From Blastocystis hominis (lineage: Eukaryota > Sar > Bigyra > Opalinata > Blastocystidae), in NCBI RefSeq assembly GCF_000151665.1, contig NW_013171868.1, positions 379,501-443,500 on the forward strand: a stretch of 64,000 nucleotides of DNA. Direction: 5' to 3'. The notes under the pieces are model-generated. The model saw only the letters and a program-made list of their open reading frames with translations, was not told the origin of the DNA and searched no databases. The position numbers and the translations under genes were made by a program. Shown in pieces: positions 33,733-43,348 of this stretch (position 1 is the first letter of the stretch; every line of letters begins with the position of its first letter).

Positions 33733-36224
33733 ATGCTTTCTCGAAGTTTTTCTGTACTGAAAACACGGAATGTAGTCCGTGCTCTGTCGACCTCTCTCAA
33801 GAGCTATCCAATCAATGGCTTTTTTGATGCCAAGAGCTATGCTATTATTGGTGCTAGCGAAAAGCAAGGAAGTCTTGGATACATTATTTCTGATAACTTT
33901 TATCACAAGTTCCAAGGAAAAACCTATTTTGTGAATCCTAAAGGTTCCTATAGTGTCCGATCGCTTATACACTAGGTGGAAAGCTGTTTGACCAGCCGAT
34001 TTACAAGTCTGCCTCCGAGATTCCTGACACCATCGAAGGAGTCGTCATTTCGATCTCTGCAAAGTTTACTGTGGACGCGCTGAAGCAGTGTCTTGAGCGC
34101 GGAGCCAAGTGGGTCACCATTGTTCCTGGAGGTTTCCGTGAGACCGGTACGAAGGAGGGAATCGAAGCAGAAGTGGGTTTTCGAGTCATGGTTGAATGGA
34201 TAGAAGGAGATTGTGCGTCTGGCGAATGAGTACAAGTGCCGTATCATCGGACCGAACTGCATGGGAGTCTACGATCCTCGCAACGTGGACACGATGTTTA
34301 TCGGCGACCGCGGTCTTTCCAAGCCCAAACTGGGTCCTGTCGGTTTGTTCTCGCAGAGCGGTGCGCTGGGCACTGCCCTGCTGAACGAGGTATTTTTTCC
34401 GATTTCTCGTCATCCCAGCTGTCCGGCGCGACGCAAGAGCCCTGGATCTCTCGCTTCATTTCGTTCGGCAACGCGTGCGATGTGGACGAGAAGGACTGTA
34501 TCGACTACTACGAGCAAGATCCCTCCGTGAAGCAGATCTGGGCCTACATGGAAGGCTTCCACAACGCTCCCGAGTTTATCCGCAGCGTGAAGCGCATTTC
34601 CCAGAAGAAGCCGGTCATGGTGCTCAAAGCCAACCGTGGAAACAGCGGCGCCAAGGCCTCCGCGTCGCACAGCGCGTCCCTCGCCGCGAACGACGCCGTC
34701 TGCGACCAGCTTCTCCGCAACGTAGCGTGCAAAGAGGGCGATTGACGGCCAGGCCGGCGCGATTCGCTGCGACGTCTGGGCGGATCTCCACAACATCGGC
34801 ACGGTGCTTCGCAACCAGCCGCTCCCCAAAGGCCGGCGCGTTGCAGGTCCGCTTGTCGAAAGCGTTTTCATGGGTAGTGGTGACGGACGCGGGCGGTTTC
34901 GGCGTGCTGCTCGCGGATTCGGTGGACACCTACAAGATGAACCTGACGGACTTCTCTCCGGAGACGATCAAGAAGTTCCGCGCGACGTTCCCTCCGTTCT
35001 ACGCGTGCTCGAACCCGATGGATCTCACGGGCTCCGTCAAGACGCACGAGTTCATCGAGGCCGCCAAGCTCGCGCTGGACGACCCCAACGTGGACTCGGT
35101 CATCTTCGCGTACCAGCCCGGCGCGCCCGGCCTGGAGCTCCCGCTGGAGATGGCGAAGACGATCGAGAAGAACTTCGGTCCGGGGAAGACCAAGAAGCCG
35201 TTCATCGTGCTGGAGTTCGGCGGGAAATACCCGGACGACGATGTGATTCGCGACTATCTGAAGCAGGTCGGCATGTCGGTCTATGAGTTTGGGCTGGAAA
35301 AGGCGTCGAGTGTAGCGGGCCGGAGGAGGGAATGCGCGTGCTGGCGAAGCTCGCGGATTACAGCGAGTATCTGCAGCTCATGGGAGCGGTCAAGAGCGAG
35401 ACGCACCCGAAGATCGACGCGCAGCTGATCAACGGATATGTGAACAAGGTGGCGAGCAAGGGGCGCTACACGCTCACGGAGATCGAGGGCTACGACGTAC
35501 GGGAGAGAGAGGCGTGCGAGGTAGATTCTGTCGGCGTGCGGCATTCGAACCCCCGATTACAAGCTGGTGACCGCCGGAAACGACGCTGCGGACTTCCTGA
35601 GCAAGGCGAAGACGGACGCGAAGGACAAGTTCGTGGCGAAGATCGTGTCCCCGAATGTACCGATTGGTTCTTGATCGATCGATCCGCGTGTAGATCATTC
35701 ACAAGAGCGACGTGGGCGGCGTGAAGCTGGGTCTGACGACGCCGGAAGAGGCCTGCGCGGTGGTGAACGAGCTGAACGCGAAGTTCAGCAAGCAGGGCAT
35801 CGACTATCACGGCGTGATGCTGTACAAGATGGTCCCGTTCGGAACGGAGATGATGATCGGAGCCAACCGCGACGCGACGTTCGGGCCGATCACGGTGTCT
35901 GGATTGGGCGGCGTGCTGGTGGAGGTGCTGAAGGACGTGGTGTTCAACATGTGTCCGGTGAGCGTGGAGGAGGCGCAGATGTCGCTGGATAATTTGAAGA
36001 CGCAGAAGATGCTGAATGGGTAGGGATGAAAGGGAGGAATGAGGGGAAGCTTCCGAGGACAGCCCGCGCTGAATCGGGCGAAGTTCGCGGAGTACATCGC
36101 GATCGTGTCGGAGATTATGACGCAGTGCGAGCAGATTAAGGAGATTGATATCAACCCGCTGATTCAGCTGCACGATGGATCGCTCACGGCTGTTGATTCT
36201 GTGTTCACTTTAAAGAAGAATTAA
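33733..36224 (+). CDS. acetyl-CoA synthetase, ADP-forming, with organelle-type leader
   Basis: Converts acetyl-CoA, ADP and phosphate to acetate, CoA and ATP, so it conserves energy without oxygen. The ATG at 33733 gives a basic, Ser/Arg-rich leader (MLSRSFSVLKTRNVVRAL) typical of import into mitochondrion-related organelles. Ten exons join across introns 33944-33975, 34173-34203, 34390-34418, 34722-34752, 34847-34877, 35287-35315, 35497-35524, 35657-35693 and 36020-36049. The alpha part has a CoA-binding Rossmann domain (AIIGASEKQGSLG), GPNCMGVYDP and the SQSGALGTAL motif. A second succinyl-CoA ligase-like domain follows (VVTDAGGFGVL). The C-terminal ATP-grasp part has IIHKSDVGGVKLGL, FGPITVSGLGGVLVE and EIDINPL. 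Such fused enzymes are known from Giardia, Entamoeba and Blastocystis. Confidence 0.93.
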
Positions 36225-36329
36225 AACGTCAGTTCATTGAACCTGTTTGATGGATTTCTGTGGAAAATAATTATATATTTTCTAAAAAATTCATATATAC
36301 AATAAACAAACTCCATTGATAAAAATAGG

Positions 36330-37747
36330 TTATTTGCCAGCACTCTTTCGCACAATTCGCTTCTTTCCTCCTTTTCGGACAGGCGCTTTCTTGTCCGGAA
36401 CCACTACGGTGGTGGTTTGAACAGTGCAAATTGGCAATCGATACACATTCGCAAACTCACTCTCGTACTTCTTTATCACACGGTCATATATCTTCTTTGT
36501 ATTCACGCCTCCCTTCTTCCCCTGAGTTGGATCGCTCTTCTCCTTTGATCGACGTTGATAGATCGATCTACATTTCACAGCTCAGCATGTGAACACAAAC
36601 GGAGAATGACGCATATGAAACGCCCAAGAATTGGATAAAACGGTGAATTTGTACCCCGAGTAACGTAGCAACGAAATCCACTGGATCTTATTGTATCCAT
36701 AATCCACAAATTCTTCATCAAACAGAGGCAAATTCGTTTTGCTCACGATGACGAACCTGCTTCTCAATCCACAAACATCAACGATACGGCTCTTGGAAAG
36801 GATTGTCCCAGCAATGTAATGGAATTGTGTGGTTCGTAGGCGGGATTTGGCTCCAATCTTTGGGCAAGTACATCTACAATCCATCATCCAAATTCGCAAA
36901 AATAAAACATTGGAATCCTTCTCACCGAGAGATCGACACCCTCCAAAACGAAGACACCACACCAACTGATTCTTGTTCATACGCAAATATTGGTTCGTTC
37001 TATACGATTGACTTGATGTCCTCATCCGTCTTACGGTTGAATGCAGGAGACCCAAGTTTTACAGGGAATTGATTTGAAAGGAACGTCAAATAAGGGCACA
37101 ATAAATGCCTGGGCTGAGTCTTGTAAAAGATGAAACGGTAAAGACAAAAATGTGTCGCGAAGATTATCTGTAAAGTCAAAGTTGGACTCATTCTGTGTAC
37201 ATGCAGGCAAAATATCAGCATCCGCTATGAAAACATGAGTGGTTGATGCTTTTGAAAGTGCTAGGTTGCGTAGCGCATTGATCCGGAACGAGTTACCATA
37301 CGATGATAACTTTGAAATCGTAACTCGAGAAGGAAGGTGCATCTCCTTTATTGCTTCATCTATGTAATCCATTTCAGTAGAGAACACTCCTAAACCCACA
37401 GAAATGGAGCTGTAGATCAGTTATACCCCCGAAACTATACTCCATCCACGCATTCACAATATAAAACAGATTATGGAGTTGAGAATAACTTAATAGGAAG
37501 CAAAGCAAAGGAAACCTACTCACAAACAGTAATCAAGGAAACAGAATAATTAAATCCCACAAATTGCGGTTTTTTCTACAATAGTCATAAGATACAATTG
37601 AAAATACAACATCTCGCAAATGAGTGTGATCCCCATTCAAAAATGTATTAGCTATATTAAGAACGAGCTTTAGCTCTCTAAACATAAGAAATCAATTCAC
37701 ATTCGGACACATATACGACCACAACTAAGAAAAGGCATAAACAGCAT
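36330..37747 (-). CDS. LARGE/B4GAT1-type glycosyltransferase (GT49)
   Basis: A type II Golgi-type glycosyltransferase by similarity. The N-terminus has one hydrophobic segment (LIILFPLLCFLLSYSQLHN) recovered by joining exons near 37480-37600. The catalytic part has SFRINALRNLALSKASTTHVF and the metal-binding Asp-x-Asp in FIADADILP, then VIVSKTNLPLFDEEFVDYGYNK and FTVLSNSWAFHMRHSPF, which are typical GT49 blocks. The C-terminal exon (36330-36570) is Lys-rich and joins through a short intron of about 27 bp. LARGE-type enzymes extend xylose-glucuronate glycans and B4GAT1 adds glucuronate; the donor here is unknown. The start at 37747 and the joins at 36880-37070 are uncertain. Confidence 0.7.
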
Positions 37748-37854
37748 ATAAACCACTTCAGCCATTTCCTCTTTGATCGTTTAGGCATTTATGCCACCTA
37801 TGATGTGTATATGTGATTCCAAAATTTTCACCTATTTTTCTCATTCTGTAGGGT

Positions 37855-38600
37855 ATGCTTTCTTCTGCGATTAGGCATATTTCCCATTTGCCATTTAGTT
37901 TCCATGCGCGGTGTCTTTCCATACTGCGTGTTGGAGTTGACGAAGCTGGAAGAGGAGCCGTGTTGGGTCCAATGGTGATGAGCTCTGTTTTATTAGACTC
38001 CCAAGAGGATGAATATTTCAAAAAGATAGGTGTGAAGGATTCCAAGGAGTTACTACCTGAAAAGCGCGATTCCTTGTACTCCCTTATTTTGGAAAGAGTT
38101 TCTCGAAGTTACTCCTACCATTTATCATCTTTGTCGATCGATAAACTAAGAAAACAAGGACTGTCAATGAATCGAATAGAAGAGAACCATATTCTCAACC
38201 TTTTATCGCGCTTCTTGGATGATGACGTTGACGAAGTGATCGTTGATGCCTTTGTGAGTAAAAAGAACCGTTTGGATACTGAAGTTCGGAAACTCTTTCC
38301 TAATTCGGTCGTAAAATGCGAATTCCACGCAGATGCGAACTATATCTGTGTTGCTGCAGCATCAGTCATTGCAAAAGTGAGCTTGGTTCTCGAGTGTTAT
38401 ATGTGTAGGTGGAAAGAGATCGAGCTATGGCACATCTATCGCAAGAACTGGATGTTGAATTGGGAACAGGCTATCCTCATGACCCTCTCTCCATCGCCTA
38501 TCTTCGATCCTACATCAAGGAGCATGGAAAGGCTCCCCTCATTGCCCGCTCGTCATGGATCACAACGCAACGCATTCTGAAAGAGGAGTTAGAGATGTAA
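37855..38600 (+). CDS. ribonuclease HII (RNase H2 catalytic subunit type)
   Basis: Cuts RNA in RNA-DNA hybrids and removes single ribonucleotides from DNA. Two exons joined by a 33-bp intron just after SVIAK (about 38375-38407). Conserved blocks: GVDEAGRGAVLGPMV with the first catalytic Asp/Glu, GVKDSKELLPEKR, VIVDAF with the next Asp, and ANYICVAAASVIAKVERD with the last Asp. TGYPHDP and RSSWIT are also typical. The protein is about 240 residues. The first 25 residues (MLSSAIRHISHLPFSF) could be an organelle leader or a simple extension. The archaeal/eukaryotic type is favoured over the bacterial one. Confidence 0.9.
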
Positions 38601-38646
38601 CATAACACAACATAGATTTTGTGTGTTTGTGCTCAAACAAGTACCT

Positions 38647-39686
38647 CTACGAAATCGGGGCATCCTTGAGAGTTGCTGCCTTCAGTCGCTTTCCGTCCAC
38701 CACCAAATGATATCCCTTGTACACCGCCTCTCCATTTAGATCCACGCGCAGTTCCTAAGACTCACATTCCTTTCAAGGCCTAACAGGCTGCACAAAACTC
38801 CACTTATTCTTCTTCGCTCGCGAATTGATTTCTTCCGTCGCAGTGTTGAAGCTGGGGATCGCTTCCAACACCACACGCGTGCCTGGAGCAGCATCAGCAG
38901 GAGGCTCGAGAATCTACATGTTGCGGCTGTCTAACCACGTACTTCGACGTGAGAATGGTCTGCACTGCAAGCACAGAGAACCATGCCATGGCTAGGAGAC
39001 TCGAGGAGAAGTGCTTCTTTCAGATTGGCGAAAATGATCACACGCTTGCCCTCCAATTCCTCAGGTTGGTAATGGGGATACAAACCAGAGACGATTCGAC
39101 GCTCCTGACCGAATTCTCCGCAGTCAATCACCTCACAAATCAGTTTGTTTGCCTTGGGATGTTTGTGCGCCTGCCGATCATCGAAACATCAAATACTCAC
39201 GGACACAATGCGTCCAACAACCAAGTTAAGGCTCCAGAAAGGATCCGCCTCCTCAATAGCGGGCTTTCCAGAGTTAGAGACACCGGTACTAAACACATTA
39301 GAAGGAATGGAGAGAACTCCTTACGTTCCATTCTCGGCCTCGTTAAGGGATCGAATAAGGTGATTAATACGGTACTGCAATCTGTCAACCGTTTCCATTT
39401 TCTTCTCTTCCTCTTCCAGAGAACGAATAAGGTGGTTAACGCGATACTCGTATTTCTGAAGCATGACCTTCAGTGCTTCGTTTTCAGCACGGAGCTACAA
39501 CAATCAGAAAAGGCAAATGAAACAAGTACTTCTTCGTTTTCCTTTTCTAAAGAGCGTGTGTCACAAACAGCCTGTGCTCTCTCCATTTCCTAATGAATGA
39601 AAGCAATCTACCAAAGGAACCTCAACAACGTCTAAACGCTTTTCCAACTCTTCAATTTTAGCAGTGACCTCAGAAATCGATGCCAT
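38647..39686 (-). CDS. Arc1/AIMP1 (p43)-like aminoacyl-tRNA synthetase cofactor with EMAPII domain
   Basis: An N-terminal coiled coil (MASISEVTAKIEELEKRLDV; the unit YR-V/I-NHLIRSL occurs twice) is followed by the OB-fold tRNA-binding domain: PFWSLNLVVGRIVS, KHPKANKLICEVIDCGEFGQ, RRIVSGLYPHYQPEELEGK, PSHGMVLCAC, PPADAAPGTRVV and KKNKWSFVQP. Exons join across short introns, such as those near 39176-39206 and 38915-38943. The stop is TAG at 38647-38649. In yeast Arc1p and animal AIMP1, this protein binds tRNA and holds methionyl-tRNA synthetase and other synthetases in a complex. The methionyl-tRNA synthetase in this window has the GST-like docking domain but no EMAPII tail, which fits a two-protein arrangement. 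Confidence 0.88.
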
Positions 39687-39795
39687 TGAGCTAGCTTACA
39701 GAATCTAATAAACTTTGAAATGGTATAAGACTTGGAAGAAAAAGGGGACTTATTTTGGAGTTTTGAAAGTCTGGTATTTTCCTTTACTATATACA

Positions 39796-39813
39796 CTATA
39801 TATATATATATAT
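39796..39813. repeat. TA dinucleotide microsatellite
   Basis: About nine TA units between the MATE gene 3' motif and the Arc1-like gene start. The MATE frame reads into it if no stop is made at the polyadenylation site. Confidence 0.9.
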
Positions 39814-39834
39814 ACCAAGAAAGCGTTTGATAGA

Positions 39835-39842
39835 AACAAACA
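39835..39842 (-). terminator. TGTTTGTT 3'-end motif of the MATE gene; probable polyadenylation-made stop
   Basis: The octamer lies inside the open frame. Four bases upstream is a T (39847) that is the first base of a codon; cleavage there plus poly(A) gives TAA in frame. Without it the frame runs 215 bases further, through a TA repeat and into the next gene. Confidence 0.65.
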
Positions 39843-39846
39843 GAAC

Positions 39847-41428
39847 ACTGAATAGGTAACTCTTTCTTTCTCTCTTCTCCGTGTATTTCCTTACGGACGC
39901 AGAAGTAGTAGATGGTAGCGAAAAGGGCTGCGACAATATCTGCGAACGGATAAGCCATGAAAGTACCCCAGTAATCTTGTCGGATCCAGCACATAATGAA
40001 CTGGGCACAGCACGTAAACAGACAAGATCTTCCGAACAGAACAACTGCAGCTCCAAACCCACGTCCAATCGCTTGCAATCCAGGATACAATGTGCAAGAG
40101 AAGGGAGAAAGGAAGAGAAGCGCTGTCATGTAGCGAAGACCCTTCGAGAAAATCTTGATAAATTCCTCATCACTGTTAAATAAGGTAGCTAATTGATTTG
40201 AAAAAACGAGGCAACCAGCCGATAAAATGATACAAACTATGAGTTGCCCGATAAAGCACACGCGCAAGGCATTTATGAAGCGCTTACTTAGTTTCGCTCC
40301 TCGGCAATAGGCTAGAAGAGCCACACAGCCGTGAGCAATAGAATTGATAGGAATAAATAAAAAGTATTGCATTCTGGAAAGACTGCCCGACGCAGCGATT
40401 GCAGCAACAGTAAGCGGATCGTCACGAGGATAGGGCGAGAAATTGAGAACCAACTGGTTGGAGACGATCGTCATAATTCCGTTAGAAAGCCCAATCACCA
40501 TTCCACTGAGACCTGTATTCATAATTTCTAAAACCAGTTTCCAGTCAGGAATCATATCCTTTAAGCGAACAATGACAGCCGAGCGTTTGGACAGGAAAAA
40601 CCAGAGACCAAATGACGACGAACAAATATAGGCAATAATAGTAGCAAAAGCAGCTCCCTGAATCCCCAATCCTAAGAACTTTAGGAATATAAAATCGAAA
40701 ATCATGTTGATTATTGCAGAAATCAACATTAGACTACAAGAATACAGAGCAGCACCCTCTCCTCTCATCAGATTATTAGTTCCATAGCAGAAGTTATAGA
40801 GGATATCTGCATACATTAAAGGATAAATATACTTTTTTGCAGGCTCCAAGGTCCCAGCGGCCTCGGAAGCACCTAAAAGAACAAGTAACCACTCAGCGAT
40901 CAATGGCAATACAATTGCCATAACGATTCCAAGAATAATATCCATAGTAAAGGTATTTCCAACTACGCGGCGAGCAGTCTTTTCATCTCTTCTTCCCAAA
41001 TAACGGCCATATAAAGGGCCTCCGCCCTGTGCAAAGATTAACGAAAGACCCACCATAATACACATTTCAATAGGCGATGCAAATGACTGACCCGCCAGGG
41101 AAATCTTCCTCTCTTCAACGGTGTCACCTGCGAATTGTCCAATGCAGATAGAATCTACTAAAGTGTATAACGAACTGACAACCTTTGCAACCAGATCTGG
41201 GTAAGTCATCTTCCAAATTGTGGCAACTAAGGGACCATTTCCCAGAAACTCGGATTTCTTCATTTTTTCAATGGTCCGAGGTGTTAACCCGTCTTGCTTT
41301 TTTTTCTCTTCAGAAATAGCAACATTCGAGTCCTCTGGAATTTTAATGGTTAAATCTAAAGATGGTTGTTCCTCAACCGTCGGAGGTGATGTTGGAGTGA
41401 CGACTTGACTAGAAGAGATAGGAATCAT
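39847..41428 (-). CDS. MATE-family efflux transporter, single exon
   Basis: Multidrug and toxic compound extrusion carrier with about 12 transmembrane helices, about 527 residues to the proposed end. A cytosolic N-terminal extension of about 65 polar residues precedes the first helix. Family segments: TLVDSICIGQFAGD, GGGPLYGRYLGRRDEK, GNTFTMDIILGI, NNLMRGEGAALYS, and GLQAIGRGFGAAV in the second half. It couples outward transport of organic cations or drugs to Na+ or H+. There is no intron, and the type resembles bacterial MATE/MepA proteins, so bacterial origin is possible. The end EERKKELPIQ is set by the proposed polyadenylation-made stop. Confidence 0.88.
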
Positions 41429-41508
41429 ACCGCGAAATAAAAAAATCTGTAAAAATGAGGTTGTATTGACACAATCTGCACCAAAATTTGGTGCTCAAAA
41501 TCTATTGG

Positions 41509-41516
41509 AACAAACA
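41509..41516 (-). terminator. TGTTTGTT 3'-end motif of the pseudokinase gene
   Basis: Minus-strand octamer starting one base after the TAA at 41518-41520. Confidence 0.65.
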
Positions 41517-41517
41517 T

Positions 41518-43254
41518 TTAATTATGAAAAGTTACTACTGCGCAGCCAGGAAGGTGGCAGAAAGCAATAAAAGATTGCTAAGAGTGGCAGAGGAAGCATA
41601 TTTGTGAATGCGCTCTTTCCTACATGTTACTCCGGAAGACATCAAAAACCATGTCCACTTCGCCGATAACCGATGTCTCTTTGGTTGTTCCTTTTCTGCA
41701 GTCTCTTCCGGGGCTTCTCTCTTTCTGGATGATGGTTTCTACAATTGAGGACAACGCAGAGGAGGAACGGGAAGAAGGACTTCACTGGCCGTTGTTGGGT
41801 CATTCGATGGCAATTCATTGTCATTGGCTATAAATAAGGAGAGACATCAAGCAGCACGAGAGGCTTCGGTTGGGTTGGAGGCTGAGATTTCTTCTTCCTG
41901 CTGTGGCTGCTGCTTCACTTCCTCTTTTTCCTCTTTGTCGATTTCCTCTTCCTGCTGCTTCACCTCTGCTTCCACTTCCTCCGGCCTCGTTTCTTTGTCA
42001 ATTTCCTCTTCCTGCTGCTTCACTTCTTCTCTTTCGTCTTTGTCAATTTCTTCCTCCTGTTTCACTTCCTTCTCCTTCACTTTCTCTTGTTTCGCTTCCT
42101 CTTGTTTCGCTTCCTCCTCCTCCTTCACTTCGACTTTTTCTTCCTCCTTCTCCTTCACTTCTTCCTTCTCCTCCTGTTTAGGCACTCTCTCTACACATAA
42201 TTCTCCTCCTCAATGACTTCTACTCATCCTGGCATATTTGCTAAGCACATGCTATACATTATTATTACCATTTCCCAATCACTTACCCCAAAAGTAACGT
42301 TCTTCTTTGTCGTCATACTGCGCAACGTATCAAGATACGTGTCCAACTGCGGTATCTGTGTCGAGTGCAGGTTAAACTTCTGCAACATCTCGTACAATAC
42401 ACGGAACTCCTCTCCGCAAGCCGCATTCATCACAACTTCGTCCATTTTCATAGACTCCGCTTCCTCTTCTGTCTTTCCGATCCAAGGAAGAGTCGCTAGT
42501 TCTCAAATCGAATCGAAATAAGATACAATTAATCAGGTAAAGCATGATGTACACGGCCGAGATCACATTATCACGCATTGTGGGCTCTGCAATTTAACAA
42601 ACACATTCTGTTTCTACCATTTCCATGCAGAATTGAGGGGGAAACGAAGGTCGTATCATCGATGCTCATAAGCTCACCCGTGTAAAACTCCTGATTGAGC
42701 AGAATAACCCTATATCCCCTGGTCGTGCGACGAAGAACAAAGTCATCGATTGTGAGATTATTCAAAACCATCCCTCTTTCAAATAAATACTGCAGGATTG
42801 TCAAGATCTGAATAGCAATATTCACTAAATCATCCCGAGACACATGCAAGGTGTTATCCAACACTACTGATTTTAAATCCCTGGATACATTTTCGTATAC
42901 AAAATATTTGTGACTTTCATAAACTCCCGTAGCGCCATTCAAAGGAATAATAGGGAAACCTATTTCGTTAATCTATAAGTAGCTACAAACAATGAGAGTC
43001 ATAGTAGCTAAACGTTGGGATCACATTTGCCTTGAAAGATACCCTCTTTGTCGAATTCGCTTTCTCGTTTTCTAAAGTATCGCGATCATCGCATAAAATG
43101 GTCATATAATATTTCTGCTCTCTATCCGAATCCAAAGTCACTAAGTACAAACCATACCAAGTAACCTACCTTGATAGACATAGCCATAGTTTGAACTACT
43201 GACTAGAGAGCTCAATCTCCAGATGTTTATTACTTTTCCTTCCAAATTCTCCAT
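41518..43254 (-). CDS. CK1-family pseudokinase with Glu/Lys-rich tail
   Basis: The start ATG at 43252-43254 and several short introns give a protein kinase fold of the CK1/VRK type: WRLSSLVSSSNYGYVYQV (glycine loop), HKYFVYENVSRDL, IAIQILTILQYLFERGMVL, PTMRDNVISAVYIMLYLI and the CK1 signature STLPWIGKTEEEAE, then FRVLYEMLQKFNL. Catalytic residues are lost: the beta-3 position reads YYMTIL with Thr in place of Lys, the HRDxKxxN loop reads LNNLTIDD, and the DFG region reads LNQEF. It should not phosphorylate in the normal way; a scaffold or regulator role is inferred. A tail of about 110 residues of Glu/Lys/Gln repeats (VKQQEEEIDK units) follows, then a basic end with stop TAA at 41518-41520. 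Confidence 0.7.
41847..42180 (-). repeat. Glu/Lys/Gln-rich imperfect repeats in the pseudokinase tail
   Basis: The segment encodes at least three VKQ(Q)EEEIDK-type units in an almost uninterrupted charged stretch, probably a long single helix or coiled coil. Confidence 0.75.
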
Positions 43255-43348
43255 TTAAACGAAATGATTCACTCTCCCGATTGACAAAAATCCTGATTTT
43301 TTAAAGTATTTTTGTAGATTCTTTCGATAGCTATTTCTTTTCTGCAAA

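Noticed and set aside
36330-36578. Separate small basic ribosomal-like protein
   Set aside because: It starts without a good context and joins in frame to the GT49 glycosyltransferase C-terminus through a short intron of about 27 bp, so it is better read as its last exon.
39632-39846. C-terminal 72-residue extension of the MATE transporter
   Set aside because: It would cross the 3' motif and a TA repeat and overlap the next gene; polyadenylation-made stop explains the end better.
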